Part shown: piece after piece, positions 31,724-40,500 of the stretch
How positions within the stretch are numbered: the first letter of the stretch is position 1
How the letters are laid out: each line of letters starts with the position of its first letter
NCBI GenBank assembly: GCA_050331115.1
Contig: JBHJHD010000006.1
Location: forward strand, 1 to 64,000
From: JBCCAG01 sp050331115
GTDB lineage: Bacteria; Cyanobacteriota; Cyanobacteriia; CAKZMO01
DNA length: 64,000 bases
Direction: 5' to 3'
The notes under the pieces: generated by a model
What the model saw: only the letters and a program-made list of their open reading frames with translations
What the model was told of the DNA's origin: nothing
The model's database searches: none
Translations under genes and position numbers: made by a program

Positions 31724-31936
31724 ATGTCTGTCTCATTTGCAACAGCTTGCGTCAGTACGCTGATCACCAGCCTTGTGACCCTGTCGGCGTTTAGCTATAG
31801 CGCTCAAACTTATAGTACCTTGGATCGGACTGATGCGCTCAATCAGCAAAATTCTAGTCAGCTGCAGGCGCACCGGGGCAGTGGACGGCTGACGCCCGCA
31901 GTTGAGCCTGCGTCAGCTCAAGCCTACGACGCTTAG
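31724..31936 (+). CDS. patX: PatX-type RGSGR peptide precursor
   Basis: This is a 70-residue protein. Residues 1-26 form a hydrophobic secretion signal (VSFATACVSTLITSLVTLSAFSYSAQ). A short linker follows, then HRGSGR at residues 50-55, and a Pro/Ala tail. RGSGR is the morphogen pentapeptide shared by PatS and PatX, which bind and inactivate the master regulator HetR. PatX proteins are recognised by exactly this layout (signal peptide plus HRG[ST]GR). PatX also occurs in filamentous cyanobacteria that do not form heterocysts. No hetR is visible in this window. The gene is monocistronic, with a TCCGGA element upstream. Confidence 0.82.
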   Translation: MSVSFATACVSTLITSLVTLSAFSYSAQTYSTLDRTDALNQQNSSQLQAHRGSGRLTPAVEPASAQAYDA

Positions 31937-31951
31937 GCCAAGGATTGGGGA

Positions 31952-33961
31952 TTACACCTCTGAAGACTGCTTTAGGGTGGGTGAATTTAGTTTAGGGGGC
32001 GGCGAGGGCTGGGATGCAGGCTGGGGCGGCTGGGTTAGCGGTGGCTGGGCGAGTTCAGTTTGCGCAGACTCGTAGCACTGGCGGCGTCCATGCTCTAGGC
32101 AGAGGCTTACAGCCTGCTCTAAGTCGCGTCTTGCCCCAGCTAGATCCCCCACTTGTTTTCTAATCATACCGCGCTCGTAATAGGCCAAATCGTGGGAGGG
32201 CGAGATATTGATGGCTTTTGTAAAGTCCTGAAGCGCCCCAGCTTGGTCCCTGACCTCCAGCCGGACGCGGCCCCGGATATAGTAGATCTCTGCATTCCTC
32301 GGATCGAGGCGCAATGCCAGATTGAGATCCGCGATCGCGCCTTCAACATCCCCCAGTCGCTGGCGCACCAGCCCCCGAGTTTGATATACAGTCACAGCGC
32401 TAGGGTCCAGGTCAATGGCCCGGCTGCAGTCCTGCAGCCCCTGAAGATGATCGCCAGCGTCTGAGTGGGCTAAGCAGCGCTCAGCGTAGGCTGTAGCTGA
32501 GCTGGGCTGCTGCTCTAGGGCAAGCGTATAGTCGGCGATCGCACCCTGACTGTCGCCCAAAGCGGCCCGGACGCCGCCGCGCTGGAGATAGGTCTCCTCC
32601 GGGGACATGTCCAGTTTCAGCGCTTCGGTATAGTCGGCCAAGGCCCCCGGATAGTTGCCCAGGGCGCTGCGTACGTCTCCTCGGTAATAAAAGGCTTCCC
32701 CGAGGTGCGGCGCTAGGGCAATCGCCTGGGTCAAGTCGGACCGCGCCGCTTTCCAGTCCTCTAAACTGCGGTGGGCCATTCCCCGCTGCAGGTAGGCCGG
32801 CCCGCTGGGGATCAAACTGAGGGCGCGGGTCGAGAGGGCGATCGCCTGCTGATACTTGCCCTGCTCAGCCGTCTCGCTGGCGCGATAGAGCCAGTAGTGC
32901 GCCAAAAAGCGCTGCGGCAGCCCCCCGTAGGCGATCGCGATTAGTCCAGCTGCGCTCGTCACCGCTGCCAAAACCTTGGGCCGGCTCCAGAGCCTTGGTA
33001 AAGGTTTTGGCAGCCATCTACGGCGGTTTGACGACGGTAGCGTGCGGCCAGCGGCACGGCGGCGGTTTAGACTGCGGAGGTCCTCAAGCGCCGCGGCAGC
33101 CGACGGGTAGCCATGCTCGACATCAGCGCAGACCATTCGCTCTAGAATTGCGGCTAGGGCCGAACTGGGCGCAGCGGCACGAGGCCCCGCTGCGGGTTCA
33201 TTGATATTGGCACCCACTGCGGGCGTCGACGCCGAGAACAGGGCAGATTGAGGCTCAGGGCTCGATAGGGCCTGCTTTGCTAGCAGTCCCAGGGCATTGA
33301 TGTCGCGGTTAAACCAATGGCCAGATTTATTGGCCGCCTCAGGGGCGATCGCTTTGGGGGTATCTGCGTTGAGGGCCGCAGTCTGAGCGATCGCGTCGCT
33401 AGAATTCCCCCGCACAAGCGGGCGGGCATCCTCGAGAATAGCCTTAAATACGCCAGGTCCCGTCAGCAAGAATTGCCGATCCGCCTGACGTCGAATTATT
33501 TTAGAGGGCTTGATATCCCCATGAAGCACGCCCCAGCCGTGCAGGGTTACCAGTCCCTGAAGGACGTTCTGCATCAGGCCAATTACCTCAGCCTCGGGCA
33601 GGGCTTCCTGGGTGAGAATGCCGCGCAGCGACTCACCGGCAACAAACGCCTCAACCCAGTAAAAGCTGTGCTCATCTTCGAAGTAGCCCACAATCGTTGA
33701 GAGCCGCTGATGGCTGCTGATCTGCCGCAGCATCTCCACCTTTTTCCTCAGCAGCAGACGGGTAAACTTGGAGACCCGTGGACTTTGGTCAGCCAGATGG
33801 AGCTGTCTAACCACGCATTTAGGGCTGCCAGACCTATAGGTATCGTCGGTCAAATAGGTCTTTCCATGCCTGCTAGTGCCGAGACATCTAAGGATTGTGT
33901 AGCGTCCGCCGAGGCGTTGATTGATTGACAGTTGATTGGTTGACAGTTGATTGGTTGACAT
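31952..33961 (-). CDS. Serine/threonine kinase-like protein (probable pseudokinase) with TPR repeats
   Basis: This is a 669-residue protein. Residues 15-290 have a protein-kinase fold, but the key residues differ: the VAIK lysine region reads CVVRQL (Lys to Arg), the HRD motif reads HGDIKPSKI, and the DFG motif is replaced by LTGPGVFK. That argues against phosphotransfer. A basic segment and one membrane helix follow (VLAAVTSAAGLIAIAYGGL, about 330-350). Then come about eight TPR units (residues 355-620) and a Pro-rich tail. The N-terminus contains 5-residue repeats (STNQL/STNQL/SINQ). It is likely a membrane-anchored scaffold that binds partners through the TPRs. Confidence 0.88.
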   Translation of the reverse strand: MSTNQLSTNQLSINQRLGGRYTILRCLGTSRHGKTYLTDDTYRSGSPKCVVRQLHLADQSPRVSKFTRLLLRKKVEMLRQISSHQRLSTIVGYFEDEHSFYWVEAFVAGESLRGILTQEALPEAEVIGLMQNVLQGLVTLHGWGVLHGDIKPSKIIRRQADRQFLLTGPGVFKAILEDARPLVRGNSSDAIAQTAALNADTPKAIAPEAANKSGHWFNRDINALGLLAKQALSSPEPQSALFSASTPAVGANINEPAAGPRAAAPSSALAAILERMVCADVEHGYPSAAAALEDLRSLNRRRAAGRTLPSSNRRRWLPKPLPRLWSRPKVLAAVTSAAGLIAIAYGGLPQRFLAHYWLYRASETAEQGKYQQAIALSTRALSLIPSGPAYLQRGMAHRSLEDWKAARSDLTQAIALAPHLGEAFYYRGDVRSALGNYPGALADYTEALKLDMSPEETYLQRGGVRAALGDSQGAIADYTLALEQQPSSATAYAERCLAHSDAGDHLQGLQDCSRAIDLDPSAVTVYQTRGLVRQRLGDVEGAIADLNLALRLDPRNAEIYYIRGRVRLEVRDQAGALQDFTKAINISPSHDLAYYERGMIRKQVGDLAGARRDLEQAVSLCLEHGRRQCYESAQTELAQPPLTQPPQPASQPSPPPKLNSPTLKQSSEV
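33906..33961. repeat. 15-base tandem repeats at the 5' end of the pseudokinase gene
   Basis: Three units related to TTGATTGGTTGACAG run through the start codon and encode STNQL-STNQL-SINQ. Copy-number change would add or remove five residues and could alter the start. Confidence 0.75.
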
Positions 33962-34032
33962 AGGAGTACTTGGAAATGGCGAGTAGTCGGATCGATCTCA
34001 GCCAAATCTCAGCGCTGTAACGGTGTATCAAA

Positions 34033-34134
34033 ATTGGGGACTGGTGCACCAGCGGCCGAATTGGAGCGGCGTTTCCCCGTTGCCAGATTTTCCTGCTATC
34101 GATGGAGAAATGCACCAGTCAAGTATTCCCCAAT
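34033..34134. repeat. Long inverted repeat upstream of the 99-residue protein gene
   Basis: The left arm is ATTGGGGACTGGTGCA (34033-34048). The right arm is TGCACCAG (34111-34118) and TCCCCAAT (34127-34134), separated by 8 extra bases. The 62 bases between the arms are not repeated elsewhere in the window. It lies in the divergent intergenic region and could be a structured leader, an attenuator or a small mobile element. Confidence 0.6.
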
Positions 34135-34204
34135 GGAGGATGACTACCGACGTAAATCTGAAGTACTTTACTTCCAGCAAATACGTTACCAAGAGGAAGT
34201 AACT

Positions 34205-34504
34205 ATGCCTGAGCAATACAACCGTAATCAGCCCGGCGACCCTAAAGAAGCTGAAGCAGGGCGAGGCGCTCCGGGGAGCCAGTGGGCCGTTCAAACGGCT
34301 CAAAGCACAGACGTAAACCCTGATGATGCCAAGATTCCAACCGATGCCGACGTTGAGAAGAACATTCAAGACGTGAAGGCGGTTGATGAGCAAGAAGCCG
34401 GCACCGGCATGTCTACAACAGACGGCTATGTCGTGGACGAAGCCGGTCGTCTCGACAATTTTGCTGTGGAGCCCCCCATCCGCGTCGAGGGTCAAGACAG
34501 CTAA
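34205..34504 (+). CDS. Small acidic conserved protein, unknown function
   Basis: This is a 99-residue, highly polar protein (PEQYNRNQPGDPKEAEAGRGAPGSQWAVQT...VNPDDAKIPTDADVEKNIQDVKAVDEQEAGTG) ending in MSTTDGYVVDEAGRLDNFAVEPPIRVEG. I believe similar proteins occur in other cyanobacteria but know no function. It is probably intrinsically disordered. The start is ATG 34205, because AAGAGGAAG lies 9 bases upstream. The frame is open further upstream through the inverted repeat and is not likely translated there. A perfect hairpin follows 6 bases after the stop. Confidence 0.7.
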   Translation: MPEQYNRNQPGDPKEAEAGRGAPGSQWAVQTAQSTDVNPDDAKIPTDADVEKNIQDVKAVDEQEAGTGMSTTDGYVVDEAGRLDNFAVEPPIRVEGQDS

Positions 34505-34510
34505 GTCGCG

Positions 34511-34548
34511 GCGTTGCCAAAGCCCTACATACCTGGCTTTGGCAACGC
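34511..34548. terminator. 14-bp perfect stem-loop after the small acidic protein gene
   Basis: Arms GCGTTGCCAAAGCC and GGCTTTGGCAACGC enclose a 10-base loop. It has no T-tract, so it may act as a partial terminator or mRNA stabiliser. It excludes the upstream TTG as start of the next gene. Confidence 0.5.
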
Positions 34549-34591
34549 TCGGTGCTATGGTATCGGCAGACCCAACGACGACCCGTCCGCC

Positions 34592-36193
34592 ATGTCCCGA
34601 CACCAATTTGCGGCTGAGGCCCTCGCCCAGATTCCTAAAATCTTGACGCTGCAGGACCGCAACCCCCATAGCCCAACCTACGGCTGCTTCGACCGCAACT
34701 TTTGGCAGTACAAGATTATTGATTTCCCCAGCGGCATGTCCCAGGAGTTTGTGCTGCCGCTAGCCTTGGCCTACGGGCTGTCCATTCCAGAGAATACCTA
34801 CTATCAACAGCTGGCGCTGCGGCGCTGGGTGGTGGCCGGGATGCAGTACGCCGCCCGTAGCGCCCACCCCGACGGCTCCTGCGACGACTATTTCCCCTTT
34901 GAGCGCGCCGGCGGAGCGGCGGCCTTTTCGCTGCTGGCCTGCCTCGACAGCTACCGATTGCTAGAGCTAGAAGACCCAGCGCTGCTGCAGTTTTTCTCCC
35001 GGCGGGCCGACTGGCTAGCCCACCACCAGGAGAGCGGCAGGCTCACAAATCATCAGGCCTTGATTGCGCTGTGCCTAGTGCTGACGGGGCACCTGCTGCA
35101 CAGCGATCGCTGGCGGTCGGCGAGCGAGGACAGACTCGCCCAGGTGCTGAGCTGGCAAAACCCTGAGGGCTGGTTCCAGGAGTACGAGGGGTTTGACCCC
35201 GGCTACCAGACCTTGACCATCGCCTGTCTAGCCCGGCTGTACGAGCTGCAGCCCAGCAGCGCGCTCAAAGACGCGATCGCCAAAGCCGTGCTGCTCACCG
35301 CCCACTTCATCCACCCCGACGGCTCCTACGGCGGCGAATACACTAGCCGCAACACCTACAATTTCTTTCCCCACGGGTTTGAGCTGGTGGGCCGCTGGCT
35401 GCCGGAGGCCCTCAGCATCAACGACAAGTTTTTAGAGGGGCTGAGCCAGGGGCGCGGCGCCTGCTACGCTGACGACCATATTGTGGGTCACCATACCTGG
35501 AGCTACCTGCTGGCCTGGCGAGATTTTGTAGAGGCGCGTTCGGGCGCACCATTGCCCAAGGCGCGGCTGTGGCTGCCGGAGGCCCGCATCTTAGTGGAGC
35601 GGCGGGGAGCAACAGCGCTGTACGTGGCGCTTAACAAGGGCGGCGCGTTCAAGCTGTTTCGCGGCGATCGCCTGGTGGTCTCAGACACGCAGATTTCTCT
35701 GCAGGTTCGACACCAGGGCGGCGTGAAGAACGCCGTGGGGCACCTGGTGGGGCACTACCCCATTCAGGTGGAGGACGGCAAGGTGACAATTAGCGGCACC
35801 CTCGGCTGGGCTAAGCAAACCCAAATGACGCCGCTGAAGCTAATGGTGCTGCGCATCGTGACGCTGACGGCGGGGCGATTTTTTCCCAATCTGGTCCGCC
35901 GACTGCTGCAAAAAGTGCTGATCACGGGCAAAGCGGCGGCCCCGTTTCGCTTTGTGCGGCAGTTTCAGTGGCACGGTGGCGACTGGCAAATCGTCGATAC
36001 GATTACCCCGTCCGAGACCGCGGGCGGCTGGGATGACGTGGTGACGGCGGGCATTGCTGCCGACCAAACCTCCATCTATGTGGTCATGAGCCGCACCTAT
36101 CAGTCGGGTCAGCTCCAGCCGTGGCTCGACCTGACCGCCCAGGTGCGATCGCTCAAGCCGGGTGAGCCGCTGGTGTTAACGCGATCGCTCTAG
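34592..36193 (+). CDS. Conserved protein with alpha/alpha-toroid and heparinase-like features, unknown substrate
   Basis: This is a protein of about 533 residues from ATG 34592. The first 300 residues are helical with glycan-enzyme-like aromatic and His motifs (GCFDRNFWQYKIIDFPSGMSQEFVLPLALAYG, HPDGSCDDYFPFERAGGAAAF, NPEGWFQEYEGFDPGYQTLTI, HPDGSYGGEYTSRNTYNFFPHGFEL). This pattern resembles (alpha/alpha)6 polysaccharide lyases and hydrolases. The C-terminal 200 residues are beta-rich (LYVALNKGGAFKLFRGDRLVVSDTQISLQVRHQGG, FVRQFQWHGGDWQIVDTI), as in heparinase II/III-like lyases. No signal peptide is seen. Activity is inferred only. An in-frame TTG at 34514 would start inside the hairpin. Confidence 0.7.
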   Translation: MSRHQFAAEALAQIPKILTLQDRNPHSPTYGCFDRNFWQYKIIDFPSGMSQEFVLPLALAYGLSIPENTYYQQLALRRWVVAGMQYAARSAHPDGSCDDYFPFERAGGAAAFSLLACLDSYRLLELEDPALLQFFSRRADWLAHHQESGRLTNHQALIALCLVLTGHLLHSDRWRSASEDRLAQVLSWQNPEGWFQEYEGFDPGYQTLTIACLARLYELQPSSALKDAIAKAVLLTAHFIHPDGSYGGEYTSRNTYNFFPHGFELVGRWLPEALSINDKFLEGLSQGRGACYADDHIVGHHTWSYLLAWRDFVEARSGAPLPKARLWLPEARILVERRGATALYVALNKGGAFKLFRGDRLVVSDTQISLQVRHQGGVKNAVGHLVGHYPIQVEDGKVTISGTLGWAKQTQMTPLKLMVLRIVTLTAGRFFPNLVRRLLQKVLITGKAAAPFRFVRQFQWHGGDWQIVDTITPSETAGGWDDVVTAGIAADQTSIYVVMSRTYQSGQLQPWLDLTAQVRSLKPGEPLVLTRSL

Positions 36194-36296
36194 CACCCTG
36201 TTTTTCAGGAAATACTCAGGCTTGCGCGGTCTGCTGCTGCCATACTGGGCGTACCTAGCGTATTGCCCAGTAAGCCCGCCACCTCAAAACTTTGCC

Positions 36297-37418
36297 ATGG
36301 TCAAGCCGTCGTCGCTTTTTCCAATCGGCCTAGCGCTATTCGCGATTACGGCCCCGATTACAGCCTGCACCCTACGCGACGCGGTTCAGGGCGATACTTT
36401 GCGGTCTCAGAGTCAGCAGGACGGCCCGTGGGAGGAAGTGGGCCAGCTCCCGCTAAGTCTTGAATCCCATCAGACGGTCGTGCTTAACGATTTTGTCTAT
36501 GTCCTTGGCGGCTGGAACGAGACAGCAGGCCCCTACGCCGAGGTCTTCTTCACTTCCCTGTCTCCTGACGGAACATTGGACGATTGGCAAGAAACGGCGG
36601 CTATGCCGCTGCGGCTGCAGCACCACGCGGCAGTGGTCCACGACGGGGCGCTTTACGTCCTGGGCGGCGACAACGGTTTCTTTGACGACAGCGCCGTTTC
36701 AGATCAGATTTTCCGGGCCATTCCCAGCCCTGAAGGGGATATTACGGCGTGGGTCGAGGTGGGGCAGCTGCCCGCGCCCCTGACCATTCACGCGGTGACC
36801 AAAGTAGGCAACCAGATTTACGTGCTGGGCGGCAGCAGCACGTTTAGCTCGGGCACGACGGTAGCAGATACCGTTTTTACCGCCACAATTTCCCCGGAAG
36901 GAAAGCTTGGGGAGTTTCTGCCCCTGACGCCGTTTCCGACGCCCATTGGCTGGCTGACCGCTACCGCAGTGGGGCGTCACATCATCGCTATCTCGGGAAA
37001 AACCCAGTTCAGCCCAACCCGGCTGACGGAGACGATTTGGCGGGCTGAGGTCGACGAGGGCGGGCAGCTCTCGCCCTTCGAGGCGATCGCCACAACCGTT
37101 CCTCGGGAGCGCCACGCCACTGTCCTAATAGGGGATACGCAGATAGAGAATACCCTAGTGGCGATCGCTGGCGGCGGCTCAGACGGCGTTCTCGATAGGG
37201 TTGACGCGATCGCGGTCGACCCCCAGGGCAACATCCCTGGTCAGAGAGAGCTCGCACCGCTGCCGGAAGCGCGCTATGCCCACGCGGCTTTTGCCCACGA
37301 TGGCTATATCTACGTGTCGGGCGGCTATCTGCGCTATGGCAGCAATGAGACCAGCCGTAAAGTGTTTCGGCTCCTCTATCGGGCTTCTGGCTCTTCCCAG
37401 AACGCTCCAGGAGAGTAG
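36297..37418 (+). CDS. Kelch-repeat lipoprotein
   Basis: From ATG 36297 the protein has 373 residues. It begins with a lipoprotein signal peptide (KPSSLFPIGLALFAITAPITAC, lipobox ITAC). Five to six Kelch-type blades follow, each with a hydrophobic strand ending in a Gly-Gly pair: VYVLGGWNE, ALYVLGGDNGF, IYVLGGSSTF, IIAISGKTQF, VAIAGGGSDG, IYVSGGYLRYG. It should form a beta-propeller anchored in a membrane on the extracytoplasmic side and probably binds protein or glycan partners. The longer frame from 36222 lacks a signal peptide at the right position. Confidence 0.85.
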   Translation: MVKPSSLFPIGLALFAITAPITACTLRDAVQGDTLRSQSQQDGPWEEVGQLPLSLESHQTVVLNDFVYVLGGWNETAGPYAEVFFTSLSPDGTLDDWQETAAMPLRLQHHAAVVHDGALYVLGGDNGFFDDSAVSDQIFRAIPSPEGDITAWVEVGQLPAPLTIHAVTKVGNQIYVLGGSSTFSSGTTVADTVFTATISPEGKLGEFLPLTPFPTPIGWLTATAVGRHIIAISGKTQFSPTRLTETIWRAEVDEGGQLSPFEAIATTVPRERHATVLIGDTQIENTLVAIAGGGSDGVLDRVDAIAVDPQGNIPGQRELAPLPEARYAHAAFAHDGYIYVSGGYLRYGSNETSRKVFRLLYRASGSSQNAPGE

Positions 37419-37531
37419 CTACAGTAAATGTCTTGATGCACTAGGACATTTGCGCGCGCTGTTGCCTACGAAATCTGAGGCTTTGCACCGATCGAGGTGT
37501 CCTAAGCAACTGGGCCAGCGCAATAAGCGTC

Positions 37532-40500
37532 TTAAGCCGAGCAAAGCGTAGGCTGAGACAGTCGCAGCGGTTCTGGCTTTCCAATGCCGTAGCCCTGAAC
37601 ATAATCCACACCCAAGGCCCTCAGCTTTTGCTGGGTTTCGTGATTCTCCACCTGCTCTGCGATCGCCTCTAGCCCCATTGAGTGCGCGATCTTAGTGATT
37701 GCCTCCACAATCGAGGTGCTGATATCGTCATGAAGCAAGTTACGCACAAACGATCCGTCAATTTTGATGTAGTCGATGGCAAGGTGCGGCAGGTAGCCAA
37801 AGGACGACATGCCGCTGCCAAAGTCGTCCAGCGCAAACGAGCATCCCAACACCTTCAGCTCCTGAATGAACTTACGCGCCGTATTGAGGTTAGAGACGGC
37901 TGCCGTTTCCGTAATCTCAAAACAAAGGGCCTGCGCAGGAAGCGTGCTTTGCACAACCTGCTGCTTGAGGAACACCAGAAATTGCTCGTCAGTAATGCTG
38001 ACCCCAGAAAGGTTGATGGTGTAAAAGCCGCTGCCCGAACCATAGGGCTGAGCATTACCCGCTGACTGTTGGTCAACTAGGGCAAAAAAGGTCTGCACCA
38101 CCCAGCGATCGATGGCGGGCATCAGGCCGTAGCGCTCTGCTGCCGGAATAAAGGCCATCGGGGGCACCAGCTTGCCCGAGCGATCCCGAAGCCGCAGCAA
38201 AATCTCGCAGTGGTGCATCGCGCCACCATCCCAAGAGGCAAGAGCGATTGGCTGCTGGTAAAGCCGAAACTGGTGGTTGTCTAAGGCCTGCTGAATGCGG
38301 CTAATCCACTGCTGCTGACTCCGCTGCTCGGAGAGCTCTTGGTCGTCAGCCCGATAGATATACAGGCGGTTGCGGCCCCGCTCCTTAGCCGCGTAGCAGG
38401 CGACATCGGCAGCCCCCAGCGCATCTGCCAGAGTATTAACGCTGCCCGTCAGCTCTACCACGCCCACGCTGACGCCCACGCCAAACGTCTTATCCTGCCA
38501 GGCAAAGCGAAAGTCTCGAATGGCATGACGAACCATCTCCATGATGGAGCGGGCGACCTCAAGGGTGCAGTGGCTGAGTAAGATACCAAACTCGTCTCCG
38601 CCCAAGCGGGCCACGATATCTGTAGAGCGGACATTTTGCGTCAAGATAGCGCCCACCTGCTTGAGCAGCTCATCTCCTGCGGCGTGGCCGCAGGTATCAT
38701 TGACAATTTTGAACTGGTCGAGGTCGAGGAAGCAGAGAATGGACTCTCGGCGCTGCTGTTTGAGGATAGAGTCTAGCTCTAGCTCGAAATAGCGGCGATT
38801 CCGGAGTCCCGTCATCTCGTCGTGAGAGGCCTGCCATTCGAGCTGCTGCGAAAGCTTTCGAGACTCAGTGACGTCGTGAAACACCAAAACGACGCCAATC
38901 GTGGCGCCATCGCGATCTTTGATGGGGGCAGCCGAATCGGTGATGCTATACTCGCCGCCATCCCTAGCGATAATCGCCGTATGTCTGGTCAGCTCTACCA
39001 TCTGGCCGGTGCGCAGGACCCGACTGGCGGAGTTGTCCACCCGCTGCCGCGTGACCTCATTGATGGTATTAAACACCTGCAGGAGTGGCATTCCTTTCGC
39101 CTCCGCTAGTGACCAGCCCGTGAGCCGCTCAGCTACCGGATTGAGATAGGCCACTTTCTCCTCTGCGTTCGTGGTGATCACCGCATCACCGATAGACTGC
39201 AGGGTAACCTGCGCCAGCTCTTTCTCCCGACAGAGCTCCTGCTCAATGCGCTTTTGCTCGGTAATGTCGATGGCGATGCCGCCCAGGGCGATACGTCCAT
39301 CGTCTGTGGGACAAGGGAACTTACACATCATCCAGTAGTTCGAGGTACCGCTGCGATCGCAGATCTCCGTCAGAGACTGGCTCGCCTTGCCGGTTTCAAG
39401 GACGGTGGCGTCGTGCTGGCTGAGGCGCTGGGCTACCGCAGTGGGGAGCCAGTCCACATCGGTCTTTCCCAAAATCTCCGCCTGGCTGCGGCCCGCAAAC
39501 CGATCAAACTGCCAGTTGGTGTAGAGGTAGCGCCCCGCCTCATCTTTCATGAAGGTAACGGCGAAGCTGTGGTCCATGAAGGTTCTGAAGCGGGCCTCGC
39601 TTTCCTGGAGGCTCTCCTCTAGCCTAATTTGAGCATTTTTCTGGGCAGTGATCACTTCAGTAAGCATGAGCAGCCCGCCCACCTCACCTGATGGGTCGTA
39701 CCACGGGCGTAGCTCCCATTTGAGCCAGTCGGTTGAGCCGTCTTGACGCACGAAGACGTCTTCGTCGTTTTGCAAAACTCTGCCGCCCAGACAGGCCTGG
39801 TGCTCGACTTTCCAGCGATCGCAAACGTCAGGAAAGACCTCGTAGTGGCTCTGCCCCGTAATATTGTCCGCCTCGATGCCGTAGTCGATCAGCCAGCGAT
39901 CGCTGTAGAACAGGTAGCGCATCTGAGCGTCAAACATGGCTACAGCAGCGGGCAGGTGTTTGATGAACTGCTGCAGCTGCAGCTCGCGGCGGGCCAATTC
40001 TGCCTGAGCTTTATCTCGCTCCTGACGCAGCTGTCGCTGCTGAGTCACATCACGAATGATACCCACAAAGCCTATCGCCTGCCCATGGTTATCCCTCACG
40101 ACGGTGCCGATAGTTTCTCCAGTAAAAACCGAACCGTCCTTACGCCGGTAAACCACGTCGTAGGGCTCGAAGGTCTGATGTGCCGCTAAGTTAAAGCGCT
40201 TTTCGCCCTGAGCCTGGGCCTCCTGCGGGTTGTGATAGAGCATGTGGGTGGGCTTTCCCAACAGCTCTTTAGAGGTATAGCCAAACAGGGGTGCAATGGC
40301 CGCGCTGACCCGCCGAATCCGGCGGCTATTATCTGCAAAGACAATCGCGTCGGGAAGGGCTTTAAAGATGACCTCTAAATTTGCGGACTGATGCTGCAGA
40401 TCCTTTTCGGTGTGCTCTAGCTCCTCCGCAGTCCGCAGGCACTGTGCTGTCTGAACTTCTAGAGCATTGGTCCTATGCCGAATGGCCGTCTCTAGAGCTT

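Noticed and set aside
34028..34669. 213-codon leftward frame opposite the small acidic protein gene
   Set aside because: The opposite strand carries a gene with a good ribosome site and a familiar sequence; this frame spans the inverted repeat and hairpin and is a shadow.
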